Positions 15,321 to 24,278 of a stretch of 64,000 bases of DNA are shown here, piece after piece. The stretch comes from Nevskiaceae bacterium. GTDB lineage: Bacteria; Pseudomonadota; Gammaproteobacteria; Nevskiales; Nevskiaceae. Where the stretch lies: NCBI GenBank assembly GCA_008012115.1, contig SSEB01000007.1:62001-126000 (forward strand), written 5' to 3'. Made by a program: the position numbers and the translations under genes. Each line of letters starts with the position of its first letter. The first letter of the stretch is position 1. The notes under the pieces are model-generated. The model saw only the letters and a program-made list of their open reading frames with translations, was not told where the DNA came from and did not search any database.

Positions 15321-16082
15321 ATGTCCAAGCGTCTCGCCGGTCTCGTCGTCGCCCTGCTGCTGAACGCCTGCGCCACCTCGCCCCTGGGCCGCACGCAACT
15401 GATGATGGTGTCCGCCGACCAGATGGACGAAATGGGCGTGACCTCGTTCAACGAGATGAAGCAGAAAACGCCGACCACCCGGAATGCCCGCACCTCCGCC
15501 TACGTCAACTGCGTGGCGCGCGCGATCACCAGCGAACTGAAGGACGGCCGCAACTGGGAAGTGCAGGTGTTCGAAGACCCGCAGGTCAACGCCTTCGCCC
15601 TGCCCGGCGCCAAGATCGGCGTCTACACCGGACTGCTGAAGGTGGCGACCACCCAGGACCAGCTCGCGGCGGTGATCGGCCACGAGGTCTCGCACGTGCT
15701 GGCCAATCATTCGGCGGAGCGCGTCTCGCAGCAGATGGCGGCGCAGCTCGGCACGCAGGTCGCGGGCGCGGCCACCGGCGTCGATCCGCAGCTGTTCGGC
15801 ATCGCCACCGATGTCTTCTACACGCTGCCGGGCTCGCGCACGCAGGAAAGCGAGGCCGACCTGCTGGGCCTGGACCTGATGGCCAGCGCCGGCTTCGATC
15901 CGCGCGAGTCGATCACGCTGTGGCGCAACATGATGAATGCCGGCGGCCAGAAGCCGCCGGAGATGCTGTCCACGCACCCTTCCGACGAGACCCGCATCCA
16001 GCAATTGCAGGCGCGCCTGCCGCTGGATCTGCCGGTCTACGAGAACGCGCGCGCCGCCGGCAAGCGGCCGCACTGCGGCTGA
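15321..16082 (+). CDS. M48-family metalloprotease, lipoprotein
   Basis: A 253-aa periplasmic zinc protease of family M48, like LoiP/YggG, involved in outer-membrane protein quality control. The signal ends in a lipobox with Cys near residue 16 (LLLNAC). The zinc site is HEVSH within GHEVSHVLANH, and the third ligand Glu is in ESEADLLGLD. A C-terminal THPSDETRIQQL segment is characteristic of the family. The ATG at 15321 is preceded by GGAG; upstream in-frame codons run through the cold-shock leader and are not used. No TPR domain is present, so it is not a full BepA. Confidence 0.9.
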   Translation: MSKRLAGLVVALLLNACATSPLGRTQLMMVSADQMDEMGVTSFNEMKQKTPTTRNARTSAYVNCVARAITSELKDGRNWEVQVFEDPQVNAFALPGAKIGVYTGLLKVATTQDQLAAVIGHEVSHVLANHSAERVSQQMAAQLGTQVAGAATGVDPQLFGIATDVFYTLPGSRTQESEADLLGLDLMASAGFDPRESITLWRNMMNAGGQKPPEMLSTHPSDETRIQQLQARLPLDLPVYENARAAGKRPHCG

Positions 16083-16085
16083 GGA

Positions 16086-17099
16086 TCAGGCGAGATAGTG
16101 GCAGGCGGCAACGGTGCCGCCGCTCAACTGCTGCACATGCGGGGGCTGGCGGCTGCAGCGCTCGTCCGCCATCGGGCAGCGGGTGGCGAACACGCAACCC
16201 GGCGGCGGGCTCGCCGGGCTCGGGATTTCGCCCTCCAGCGCCTGCCGCGCGAACGGCGAGCCGTTCTCGGAGGGAATCGCCGACAGCAGCGCGCGGGTGT
16301 AGGGATGCGCGGGTGCGGCGAACAGCATGTCGCGGTCGGCCTGCTCCATCATGCGGCCCAGGTACATGACCAGGATGCGGTGACTGAGATGGCGCACCAC
16401 GGCGAGATCGTGCGCGATGAAGATCATGGTCAGACCGTACTCGCGCTGCAGCTCGGCCAGCAGGTTGATGATCTGCGCCTGCACCGAGACATCCAGCGCC
16501 GACACCGGCTCATCGCAGATCAGGATCTTCGGCTGCACCACCAGCGCACGCGCGATGCCGATGCGCTGCGCCTGCCCGCCGGAGAACTCGTGGGGACGCC
16601 GGTTGAAGTGCTCGCGCGACAGGCCGACACGCTCCAGCATCGCCAGCGCGCGGGCTTCGCGCTCGGCCTTGCCCAGTTCCGGATACAGGTGACGCAGCGG
16701 CTCGGCGACGATGCGGCCCGCGGTCATGCGGGGGCTGAGGCTGGCCAGCGGATCCTGGAACACCATCTGGATGTCGCGGCGCAGCGGGCGCCAGGCCTTG
16801 CGGTCGAGTCGCGCCAGGTCACGCCCCTGGTAGTTGATCGCGCCCGAGGCCACCGGCTGAAGACCGGCCAGGGCACGCGCCAGCGTCGACTTGCCACAGC
16901 CGGACTCGCCGACGATGCCCAGCGTTTGTCCCGGATAGAGATTGAAATTGATCTCCTCCACCGCGCGCACCACGCCGGCACGGCTCCACGGCCAGCGGCC
17001 GCGGAAGGGGTAGCGGACATTGAGGCGGCGGACTTCGAGCAGCGGCCGCTCCAGCGGCGCCTGCGCAGGCGCCGGCTTTTCAAGGACGACGGCGTTCAC
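16086..17099 (-). CDS. Oligopeptide/dipeptide-type ABC transporter ATPase (OppF/DppF-like), orphan
   Basis: A 337-aa ABC ATPase of the OppF/DppF group, which energises peptide or nickel import with two permeases and a binding protein. Walker A is GESGCGKST, the signature is EFSGGQAQR, Walker B is ILICDEP, and the family's C-terminal [11 protein letters not shown] motif is present. No permease, binding-protein or partner ATPase gene is nearby. The GTG start overlaps the stop codon of dps (GTGA), so it is translationally coupled to dps, an unusual partner. It may work with permeases encoded elsewhere. Confidence 0.88.
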   Translation of the reverse strand: MNAVVLEKPAPAQAPLERPLLEVRRLNVRYPFRGRWPWSRAGVVRAVEEINFNLYPGQTLGIVGESGCGKSTLARALAGLQPVASGAINYQGRDLARLDRKAWRPLRRDIQMVFQDPLASLSPRMTAGRIVAEPLRHLYPELGKAEREARALAMLERVGLSREHFNRRPHEFSGGQAQRIGIARALVVQPKILICDEPVSALDVSVQAQIINLLAELQREYGLTMIFIAHDLAVVRHLSHRILVMYLGRMMEQADRDMLFAAPAHPYTRALLSAIPSENGSPFARQALEGEIPSPASPPPGCVFATRCPMADERCSRQPPHVQQLSGGTVAACHYLA

Positions 17100-17584
17100 T
17101 CGAGCAGGCTGCGGAGCATCCAGGCGGTTTTCTCATGCACCTGCATGCGCTGGGTCAGCAGGTCCGCGGTGGGCTCGTCGCCAGCGGCGTCGGCGGCGGG
17201 AAACACGCCACGCGCGGTCTTGGCGCAGGCCTCGTGCCCCTTCACCAGCAGGCGCACCATGTGCATCGCCTCCGGCACGCCGTCGGTTTCTTCGATCGAG
17301 GACAGCGCCGCGTACTGCTTGTAGGTGCCGGGAGCCGGGAACCCGAGGGCGCGGATGCGCTCGGCGACGGCATCCACCGCCAGCGCCGACTCGTTGTACT
17401 GCGTCTCGAACATCAGATGCAGGGTGTTGAACATCGGCCCGGTGACGTTCCAGTGGAAGTTGTGGGTCTTGAGGTACAGCGTGTATTCGTCGGCCAGCAG
17501 GCGCGAGAGGCCCTCGGCGATCGCCTTGCGCTGCTCCTTGGCGATGCCGATATCGATCTTGGGAACCGCTTTTTCCTTGGCCAT
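17096..17584 (-). CDS. dps: Dps ferritin-like DNA-protection protein
   Basis: A 162-aa Dps/ferritin-like protein. Such proteins form dodecamers that oxidise Fe(II) with H2O2, store iron and coat DNA in stress. The ferroxidase residues are visible in the conserved opening [13 protein letters not shown] (about residues 40-52) and in the following [23 protein letters not shown] segment. The Lys-containing N-terminus may contact DNA. A perfect 10-bp palindrome lies 48-70 bp upstream. The stop overlaps the GTG of the ABC ATPase gene. The window also carries oxyR, which often controls dps, but no OxyR site was recognised here. Confidence 0.94.
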   Translation of the reverse strand: MAKEKAVPKIDIGIAKEQRKAIAEGLSRLLADEYTLYLKTHNFHWNVTGPMFNTLHLMFETQYNESALAVDAVAERIRALGFPAPGTYKQYAALSSIEETDGVPEAMHMVRLLVKGHEACAKTARGVFPAADAAGDEPTADLLTQRMQVHEKTAWMLRSLLE

Positions 17585-17631
17585 GTCCGAATCCTGACGA
17601 GGTTTTGCGTAAGTTTAACCGCTGCGCACGC

Positions 17632-17654
17632 TCGGCAAAAATGATTTTTGCCGA
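17632..17654. promoter_or_regulatory. Perfect palindrome upstream of dps, possible operator
   Basis: TCGGCAAAAA (17632-17641) and TTTTTGCCGA (17645-17654) are perfect reverse complements separated by TGA. On the minus strand the right half holds a TTGCCG that could be a -35 box, with TAAACT about 15 bp further on as a -10. The palindrome would then overlap the dps promoter. It could instead be a hairpin ending the upstream SDR gene, but the A/T tracts lie inside the stem, unlike a terminator. Confidence 0.55.
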
Positions 17655-17685
17655 ACGACCTCATAGAAAACCGTGATGGTGCCGG

Positions 17686-18645
17686 CTAGGCCGCCGTCAG
17701 CTTGTTCTTGCGGTAATAGCTGAAGATGTCGTTGAGACTGCGCTTGGGTTTCCACTTGAAGGTCTTGCGGAACAGTTCGCCGTCCAGGATCACCGGGTAC
17801 TTGAAGTAGTTGATCAGGTACGGCGGGAAGAAGGCGTTCCAGTTGAGCATGCCGCTGATGATCTTGGGCAGCACCGGCGGGATCGAGAACAGCGGCAGCT
17901 TGCGGCAGCCGCACTGCGTCACCGCCTCCTGGTAGGCCACCCAGTCGTCCGGTGCGACGTTGTAGATGCCCGGCTTGTTCTGCTCGAAGGCCGCCATCAT
18001 GGCATCGGCCATGTCGTCGACATGCAGGAACTGCATCAGCGGCGAGAAGCCCATCAGCACCGGCGCCACCGGCCGCGACAGCAGCAGCGACATGCTGTTG
18101 CGCACGCCCGGCCCCAACACGTTGCAGGGCCGCAGGATGGTGATGTTCAGCTCCGGGTGCTTCCACAGGTAGATGTTGGCCAGCGATTCCAGCTCCACCG
18201 AGTCGACCAGGTCCATGGTCACCTCGCTGGCCTTGAGCGGCGTGTCCTCGTCGAGCAGCGCCGGGTTGTAGGCCGAGGCGCCATAGACGAAGTAGGTGGA
18301 GTGGATGATCACCTGGCCGACGTGGTACTTGCGGCACAGCTCCAGCAGCTTCTTGGTGCCGAGCACGTTGGCGTTGTAGCGGTTCTGACGGGTGTTCTCG
18401 TGCGCGAAGATGCGCCCGATATGGATCACCGCATCGATGTGATGATCGCGGAAGATGTCCTCGAAGCCGCGCTTGAATATCTCGACCTTGTAGCTGGGGA
18501 TATCGGCATCGGTCTCCACCTTGCGGCGGAAATCCACGGCAATCACCTGGTACTTGCCGTGCAGCCGCGCGATCACGCGCTTGGCCAGCGAACCGGCGGC
18601 GCCGGTCACCAGGACGGTCTTCTTCTCTGCCACTTTCTTCTCCAT
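17686..18645 (-). CDS. NAD-dependent epimerase/dehydratase-like extended SDR
   Basis: A 319-aa extended SDR. The N-terminal Rossmann motif is TGAAGSLAKRV (about residues 14-24), Asp38-like acidic residues follow in AVDFRRK, and the substrate domain contains ILRPCNVLGPG and a FLHVDD segment. The catalytic YxxxK pair is not visible: after STYFVYGASAYNP there is no Lys at the expected spacing. The enzyme may therefore be degenerate or use a different mechanism. It lies 45 bp downstream of an acyltransferase gene on the same strand, a pairing also known in other bacteria, so a part in lipid metabolism is inferred. Confidence 0.8.
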   Translation of the reverse strand: MEKKVAEKKTVLVTGAAGSLAKRVIARLHGKYQVIAVDFRRKVETDADIPSYKVEIFKRGFEDIFRDHHIDAVIHIGRIFAHENTRQNRYNANVLGTKKLLELCRKYHVGQVIIHSTYFVYGASAYNPALLDEDTPLKASEVTMDLVDSVELESLANIYLWKHPELNITILRPCNVLGPGVRNSMSLLLSRPVAPVLMGFSPLMQFLHVDDMADAMMAAFEQNKPGIYNVAPDDWVAYQEAVTQCGCRKLPLFSIPPVLPKIISGMLNWNAFFPPYLINYFKYPVILDGELFRKTFKWKPKRSLNDIFSYYRKNKLTAA

Positions 18646-18690
18646 GCTCGCTTGCGTGATCGCTTTGTATTTTTGTTTCCAGTCGCACCG

Positions 18691-19530
18691 TCAGTAGATG
18701 GCGGTGCGTTCCTTCAGACCCTTGTCGATGAGCTTGCGGATCTCGTTCTTGACCTGCTCGACACGCGCCGTCACTTCTTCCTCGTGATCGACATCGCCCT
18801 CGAAATGCATCGGCTCGCCGAAATTGAGGTGCACGCGCGCCGGCAACGGCAGCAGCGGCGCGATCGGCGCATAGGGGATGCCGAGCAGCTTGGCCAGGGG
18901 CTTGATGTTGGCGATGGCCGGCATGGTTTCCTCACAGCCGACCACGCCGCAGGGCACGATCGGCGTGCGGTGCGCCATCGCCAGGTGCATGAAGCCGTTG
19001 CCGAACCGCTGCAACTGGTAGCGCTTCTTGTAGAGCTTGCCGGAGCCGCGCACGCCTTCGGGAAACACGATGATGGCTTCGTCGGCTTCCAGCATCTTGA
19101 CGCAGTTGACCGGGTCGCCGATCACCGCGCCCAGGCCGTTGAGCACGTTGCCGAGGTAGGGCACGGTCGGGAAGAAGCGCTCGATCATGGCGCGCGGCGT
19201 GCGCGGACCGTGGGGATTGGTCGCCAGGGCGTAGGCGATCAGCACGCCGTCCATCGGCAACTGGCCGCTGTGGTTGGGGATGACCAGCAGGCGCCCGGTC
19301 TTGGGGATGTTCTCCAGGCCGCTGGCGGTGACGCGGAAGTACTTCTCGTAGAGCAGCTTGGCAACGCCCATGCCGATCTTGGCCATGTTGTCGTGGTAGC
19401 CCCAGGGGTCATAGCCGAAGCTGCCGACCGGCTTGGGCGCCCGCGCCAGCGAGTCTTCGATTTCCGGGGTGATGAGGCGCTTGAGCACCTCTTCCTTCAG
19501 GCTCAGGTTCTTGAGAAAGTCCAGGTTCAT
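18691..19530 (-). CDS. Lysophospholipid acyltransferase-like protein (MGAT/DGAT-like)
   Basis: A 279-aa membrane-associated acyltransferase of the PlsC-like superfamily. Motif I reads NHSGQLPMD (about residues 87-95). The spacing His-x6-Asp is that of the monoacyl/diacylglycerol acyltransferase-like branch rather than the Hx4D of PlsC. Motif III is FPEGVRGSGK near residue 160, followed by a hydrophobic IVPCGVVG strand. It should transfer an acyl chain from acyl-CoA or acyl-ACP to a glycerolipid or related acceptor. It is co-directional with the SDR downstream and about 85 bp after the ABC exporter gene, perhaps one lipid-related transcription unit. The substrate is unknown. Confidence 0.83.
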   Translation of the reverse strand: MNLDFLKNLSLKEEVLKRLITPEIEDSLARAPKPVGSFGYDPWGYHDNMAKIGMGVAKLLYEKYFRVTASGLENIPKTGRLLVIPNHSGQLPMDGVLIAYALATNPHGPRTPRAMIERFFPTVPYLGNVLNGLGAVIGDPVNCVKMLEADEAIIVFPEGVRGSGKLYKKRYQLQRFGNGFMHLAMAHRTPIVPCGVVGCEETMPAIANIKPLAKLLGIPYAPIAPLLPLPARVHLNFGEPMHFEGDVDHEEEVTARVEQVKNEIRKLIDKGLKERTAIY

Positions 19531-19615
19531 GCGTCGGCGGAATGTCTCCCGCGCTCCTCGTGATGTCGCAGCACCACGTTATGCCAAATCCGGCATGGCG
19601 TGAAGGGCGCAGGCG

Positions 19616-21436
19616 TCACTTTTCGCCGGCCCGGTCTTTCTGCTGCAGGGCCCACAGCCGCGCGTAGGCGCCGCCGGCCGCCAGCAGCCCGGCATGGGTG
19701 CCGCGCTCGGCCACCCGGCCACCGTCGAGCAGCACGATTTCGTCGGCATCGGTGATGGTGGACAGGCGGTGCGCGATGACCAGGGTGGTGCGCGAGCGCG
19801 CCACCTCGCGCAGGGCAGCCAGGATGGCCTGCTCCGAGGCGGAGTCCAGCGACGACGTAGCCTCGTCGAAAATCATGATCGCCGGATCCTTGAGCAGGGC
19901 GCGGGCGATGGCCACGCGCTGCTTCTCGCCGCCGGAGAGCTTGAGGCCGCGCTCGCCCACCTGGGTCTCGTAGCCGTCCGGCAACTGCGCGATGAAACCG
20001 TCCAGGTGCGCCAGCCGCGCGGCGCGCTCCACCTCCTCGCGGGTGGCGCCGGGGCGTCCGTACTGGATGTTGTAGAACAGGCTGTCGTTGAACAGCACGG
20101 TGTCCTGCGGCACCACGCCGATGTGGGCGCGCAGGCTGTCCTGCGTCAGCTGGCGGATGTCGATGCCGTCGACGCGCACCGCACCGCCCTGCACATCGTA
20201 GAAGCGGAACAGCAGACGCGCCAGCGTCGACTTGCCGGCGCCGCTGGGCCCGACCACCGCCAGCTTGCGGCCCGGCGCGATCTCGAAGCTGACGTCGTGC
20301 AGGATGGTGCGCTTGGCACCGTAGCCGAAGCGCACATGGTCGAACGCCACGCCGACGCTGTGCGAGCGCAGGGCCCGCGCATCCGGCGCATCGGTGATGG
20401 CCGCGTGCTGCTCCAGCAGGCCGAACATGCGCCCCATGTCGGTCAGCGAGCGGCGGATTTCGCGGTAGACGAACCCCAGGAAATTGAGCGGCACGAACAG
20501 CTGGATCATGTAGGCATTGATGGCGACGAAATCGCCCAGCGTCATGGCGCCGTCGGCGATGCGCTGCGAAGCCAGGATCATCATCCAGGTGAGGCTGCCG
20601 GCGACGATCAGCGACTGGCCGCCGTTGAGCGCCGACAGCGACAGGCGGTTCTGGGTCAGGGCCACCTCCCAATCCGCCAGCGCGCGGTCGTACTGCGCGG
20701 CCTCGTGGCGCTCGTTGCCGAAATACTTCACCGTCTCGTAGTTGAGCAGACTGTCGATGGCGCGGGTGTTGGCGCGCGAATCGAGCGTGTTGGCGGCGCG
20801 CACGTACTTGTTGCGCCACTCGGTGATGGTCACCGAGAAGGCGATGTACAGCACCACCGACACCAGGGTGATCACGGCGAAGCTGGCGCCGTAGTTGAAC
20901 AGCAGGATGGCGGCCACCAGCGCAATCTCGAGCAGCGTCGGCAGGATGTTGAACAGCATGAAGCGCAGCAGCGAATTGATGCCGGAGACCCCGCGCTCGA
21001 TGTCGCGCGACAACCCGCCGGTGCGGCGCGTGAGATGAAACTCCAGGTCCAGCCGGTGCAGGTGCTCGAACACCTTGAGCGCGGCACGGCGCATGGCGCG
21101 CTCGGCGACGCGGCCGAACACGAGGTCGCGCAACTCCCCGAACATCACGTTGGCAAAGCGCAGCGCGCCATAGGCCAGCAGCAGGGCCATCGGCACCACG
21201 ACGATCGCGTGCTTGCCCGGCGTGAGGTCGTCGACCAAGTGCTTCATCATCATCGGCAGCAGCACGCCGGCGAGCTTGGCCAGGATCAGGCACAGCATCG
21301 CCACCGTCACGCGCCCCGGGAACTCGGTCAGGTACGGCCACAGCGTGCGGATCACGCGCCAGTCGGACGGCGCATCGGCGGTTTCAGGCAGGCGGGAGCG
21401 GCGCACGGAGCGGTCTCGGAGGCGGCGGGGGATCAC
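19616..21436 (-). CDS. ABCB-type exporter, Atm1/HMT-like
   Basis: A 606-aa half-transporter with an N-terminal six-helix membrane domain (about residues 45-330) and a C-terminal ATPase. Walker A is GPSGAGKST, the Q-loop is VPQDTVLF, the signature is LSGGEKQR, and Walker B is IMIFDEATSSLD. It resembles the Atm1/HMT1 branch, whose bacterial members export glutathione-linked metals or related thiols; landmarks include LNYETVKYFGNE and GDFVAINAYMIQLF. The gene is the first of the minus-strand run, and element copy 4 ends up 42 bp upstream of its start. Export substrate not established. Confidence 0.88.
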   Translation of the reverse strand: MIPRRLRDRSVRRSRLPETADAPSDWRVIRTLWPYLTEFPGRVTVAMLCLILAKLAGVLLPMMMKHLVDDLTPGKHAIVVVPMALLLAYGALRFANVMFGELRDLVFGRVAERAMRRAALKVFEHLHRLDLEFHLTRRTGGLSRDIERGVSGINSLLRFMLFNILPTLLEIALVAAILLFNYGASFAVITLVSVVLYIAFSVTITEWRNKYVRAANTLDSRANTRAIDSLLNYETVKYFGNERHEAAQYDRALADWEVALTQNRLSLSALNGGQSLIVAGSLTWMMILASQRIADGAMTLGDFVAINAYMIQLFVPLNFLGFVYREIRRSLTDMGRMFGLLEQHAAITDAPDARALRSHSVGVAFDHVRFGYGAKRTILHDVSFEIAPGRKLAVVGPSGAGKSTLARLLFRFYDVQGGAVRVDGIDIRQLTQDSLRAHIGVVPQDTVLFNDSLFYNIQYGRPGATREEVERAARLAHLDGFIAQLPDGYETQVGERGLKLSGGEKQRVAIARALLKDPAIMIFDEATSSLDSASEQAILAALREVARSRTTLVIAHRLSTITDADEIVLLDGGRVAERGTHAGLLAAGGAYARLWALQQKDRAGEK

Positions 21437-21477
21437 CTTATTGTCGCTGCAAGCCGCGCCGGGGCGCCATGCGCCGC

Positions 21478-21587
21478 CACCCGCTGAGGTTCGCTGGCTG
21501 CGACAGTTTGTTTTATTATATTTAATGATTTTTTATTCTATTTATATTTAATAACATTCTGCTATCGTGCGAAGCGCAGAGCGGGTG
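21478..21587. repeat. 110-bp nested-palindrome element, copy 4
   Basis: Ends CACCCGCT (21478-21485) and AGCGGGTG (21580-21587), extended to GCCACCCGCT/AGCGGGTGGC; core 21510-21555, GTTTTATTATA to TTTAATAAC. It fills most of the gap between the divergent ABC exporter and plsB genes, starting 41 bp from the ABC start and ending 135 bp before plsB. Confidence 0.94.
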
Positions 21588-21722
21588 GCGCCTGCAACCG
21601 GGGTGGCGGGCAGCGATACGGTAAAATTGCAGCCACTGAAGCATTGAATACTGACGAGACCGCCGGCACGCTGTGGCCAGGGCGGCCTGGAGACCGCGCC
21701 CCGGCTCCACCAAGGAGAGGTC

Positions 21723-24218
21723 ATGAGCGGTCCGCTGACGAGCATTTTCTACTGGCTGGCCTGGCTGCTGTTCCGGCCGCTCGACCGCCTGATCCAGTAC
21801 CGCCTGACCCGCGCCGACCTGCGCGCGGAGTTGAAGCTCGATCCGACCAAGCCGGTGGTGTTCATCCTGGCGACGCGCTCCTGGACCGACCTGTTCGTGC
21901 TGGACCGCATCTGCAAGGAGCTGGTGCTGCCGCGACCCAGCCGCACCGGGCTCAACTTCCCGACGCCGGAACACGCTGGCGTGCTGTACCTGCCGGCGGT
22001 GCTGGAAATGCGCCTGCGCCCCACCGAACTGACGCGCCTGGTCGAAACCGCCATCGCCACGCAGTCCTACGATGCGCAGCTGGTGCCGGTGTCGCTGTTC
22101 TGGGGCCGCGACCCGGGCAAGGAGACCAGCCTGTTCAAGCTGGCCTTCTTCGACAGCCCGCAGGCCAGCGCCATCCGCAAGCTGTTCATCATCCTGGCCA
22201 ACGGCCGCAACGTCTTCGCTAACTTCGGCCTGCCGCTGTCGTTCCGCGAATACGTGGACAAGGAGAAGGACGCGCATCTGGCCGTGCGCAAGCTGACGCG
22301 CGTGATGCACTTTCACTTCCTGCGCGCGCGCACCGCCGCGCTGGGACCGACCCTGCTGCGGCGCGGCGTGGTGATCGACGGCCTGCTGCAGAGCAAGATC
22401 GTGCAGCGTGCCATCGACAGCCGCAGCGACGAAAAGAAGTACACGCGCGAGCAGTCGCTGCGCTACGCACGCAAGTGCGCCGAGGAAATCTGCGCCGACT
22501 ACTCCACCACCTCGCTGACCTTCCTGGAGCGCTTTCTCGGCACCTTCGTCTGGCACCGCGTGTTCCGCGGCATCGACGTGCAGGGCCTGGAGAAGATGCG
22601 CGAGCTGGCGCAGTCGCATGAAATCATCTATATGCCGAGCCACCGCTCGCATGCCGACTATCTGCTGGTGTCGTACTCGCTGTATCACGCCGGCCTGGTG
22701 CCGCCGCACATCGCCGCCGGCATCAACCTCAACATGCCGCTGGTCGGGCCACTGCTGCGCCGCTGCGGGGCGTTCTTCATGCGGCGCAGTTTCTCCGGCG
22801 ACCGCATCTACACCGCGGTGTTCCGCGCCTACGTCGATTCGCTGATCACGCGCGGCTATCCCATCGAGTTCTTCCCCGAGGGCGGCCGCAGCCGCACCGG
22901 CCGCCTGCTGGCGCCCAAGACCGGCCTGCTCAGCATGGTGGCCGAGGCGGCGCTCAAGCAGCGCACGCGCAAGGTGGCGCTGGTGCCGGTGTTCATCGGC
23001 TACGACAAGGCCTGGGAGCTGAAGAGCTATTCCAAGGAACTGCGCGGCGGCGCCAAGCAGAAGGAGTCGGTGCAGGGCCTGCTCAAGGCGAGCAAGATCC
23101 TGACCAAGTCCTACGGCAAGGCCTATATCAATTTCGGCGAACCGATTGCACTGCACGATTACGCCGACCTGCACCTGCCGGGCTGGCGCGAGGCCTTCAC
23201 GCCGGACGCCGAAGCCACGCCGGACAGCTTCAAGGGCTTCATCTCGCAGCTGGCGCTGGAACACATGCGCCGCATCAATGCCGCCGCCGTCGCCAACCCG
23301 GTCAGCGTCGCCGCCGTCGCGCTGCTGTCGTCGCCGCAGCGCGCGGTCAGCGAGGAGGAACTGGTCGAGCAGATCGGCCACCTGATCTGGCTGCTCAAGG
23401 GCCAGCACTACAGCGACCTGCAATACATCCCCGAGACCGCGCCGCGCGCGGTGGTCGAGTGGTCGGCACCCATCGGCGGCATCCGCCGCGTCGCCCATCC
23501 CTGGGGCGACCTGCTGGCCCTGGCCGACCGCGATGCCGTGCTGCTGACCTACAACCGCAACAATATCCAGCACCTGTTCGCCCTGCCCTCGCTGGTCGCC
23601 AACTTCTTCCGCACCCGCGGCATGCTGCCGGAAGAGGCGGTGGTGATGGGCTGCCGCGCGCTCTATCCCTTCCTGCGCACCGAATTCTTCCTGCGCTGGG
23701 ATTCGCAGGAATGCGAGAACGCGACGCGCGAATGCATCGAGGTCATGGTCAAGCTCGGCCTGCTGACACGCACGCTGGGCGGCGACCTGCGCCGGCCCGA
23801 CGTCACCAACCCGGCGTTCTCGACCCTGGCGATGCTGGGCCGCGTGATGAGCGAGACGCTGGAGCGTTACTGCATGACCACCTTGCTGCTGGCCGAGGAG
23901 CGCAAGAGCCAGCAGGCGCTGCAGCGCGACCGGTTCGAGCAGGACTGCCAGCTGCTGGCCGAGCGCATGGCGATCCTGACCGGCCGTGACGCGCCGGAAT
24001 TCTTCGACAAGGCCTTGTTCCGCGGCCATCTCAACACCCTGATCGAGGTCGGCCTGGTGATCGAGACCGATGCCCGCACCCTGGCGGTAGACGCCAAGAT
24101 CGAACGCATCGCGGAACGCTCCATGGAACTGCTGTCCGACGAGGCTCGGCAGACGCTGCTGCAGCTGCTGTCGCGCCGCCGCAGCCCCGCCGCGACAGCC
24201 ACAGGCACTTCGGTATAA
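21723..24218 (+). CDS. plsB: Glycerol-3-phosphate 1-O-acyltransferase
   Basis: An 831-aa PlsB, the inner-membrane enzyme that adds the first acyl chain to sn-glycerol 3-phosphate in phospholipid synthesis (E. coli PlsB has 807 aa). The acyltransferase motifs appear in order: the Hx4D box in SHRSHADYLL with His307, GAFFMRRSFSGD, then EFFPEGGRSRTGR. N- and C-terminal helical extensions typical of PlsB flank them. GGAGAGG precedes the ATG. The gene is divergent from the ABC exporter and ends before an intrinsic terminator at 24231. Confidence 0.95.
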   Translation: MSGPLTSIFYWLAWLLFRPLDRLIQYRLTRADLRAELKLDPTKPVVFILATRSWTDLFVLDRICKELVLPRPSRTGLNFPTPEHAGVLYLPAVLEMRLRPTELTRLVETAIATQSYDAQLVPVSLFWGRDPGKETSLFKLAFFDSPQASAIRKLFIILANGRNVFANFGLPLSFREYVDKEKDAHLAVRKLTRVMHFHFLRARTAALGPTLLRRGVVIDGLLQSKIVQRAIDSRSDEKKYTREQSLRYARKCAEEICADYSTTSLTFLERFLGTFVWHRVFRGIDVQGLEKMRELAQSHEIIYMPSHRSHADYLLVSYSLYHAGLVPPHIAAGINLNMPLVGPLLRRCGAFFMRRSFSGDRIYTAVFRAYVDSLITRGYPIEFFPEGGRSRTGRLLAPKTGLLSMVAEAALKQRTRKVALVPVFIGYDKAWELKSYSKELRGGAKQKESVQGLLKASKILTKSYGKAYINFGEPIALHDYADLHLPGWREAFTPDAEATPDSFKGFISQLALEHMRRINAAAVANPVSVAAVALLSSPQRAVSEEELVEQIGHLIWLLKGQHYSDLQYIPETAPRAVVEWSAPIGGIRRVAHPWGDLLALADRDAVLLTYNRNNIQHLFALPSLVANFFRTRGMLPEEAVVMGCRALYPFLRTEFFLRWDSQECENATRECIEVMVKLGLLTRTLGGDLRRPDVTNPAFSTLAMLGRVMSETLERYCMTTLLLAEERKSQQALQRDRFEQDCQLLAERMAILTGRDAPEFFDKALFRGHLNTLIEVGLVIETDARTLAVDAKIERIAERSMELLSDEARQTLLQLLSRRRSPAATATGTSV

Positions 24219-24230
24219 TCGAAGCCGGTC

Positions 24231-24251
24231 GGGGCCTCGAGGCCCCGTTTT
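24231..24251 (+). terminator. Intrinsic terminator after plsB
   Basis: GGGGCCTCGAGGCCCC (24231-24246) is a perfect palindrome followed by GTTTT. A TATAAT at 24214-24219, at the very end of plsB, lies just before it. If that is a -10 box for the FKBP gene, the hairpin would fall in its leader. Confidence 0.8.
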
Positions 24252-24278
24252 CACACCCAGGAAATTTCAGGAAATCCC

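Noticed and set aside
16178..16185. A lone AGCGGGTG (with GC following) inside the ABC ATPase gene
   Set aside because: There is no partner CACCCGCT 102 bp upstream and no A/T core. The bases encode part of the conserved FATRCPMA motif of the ATPase, so it is a chance match.
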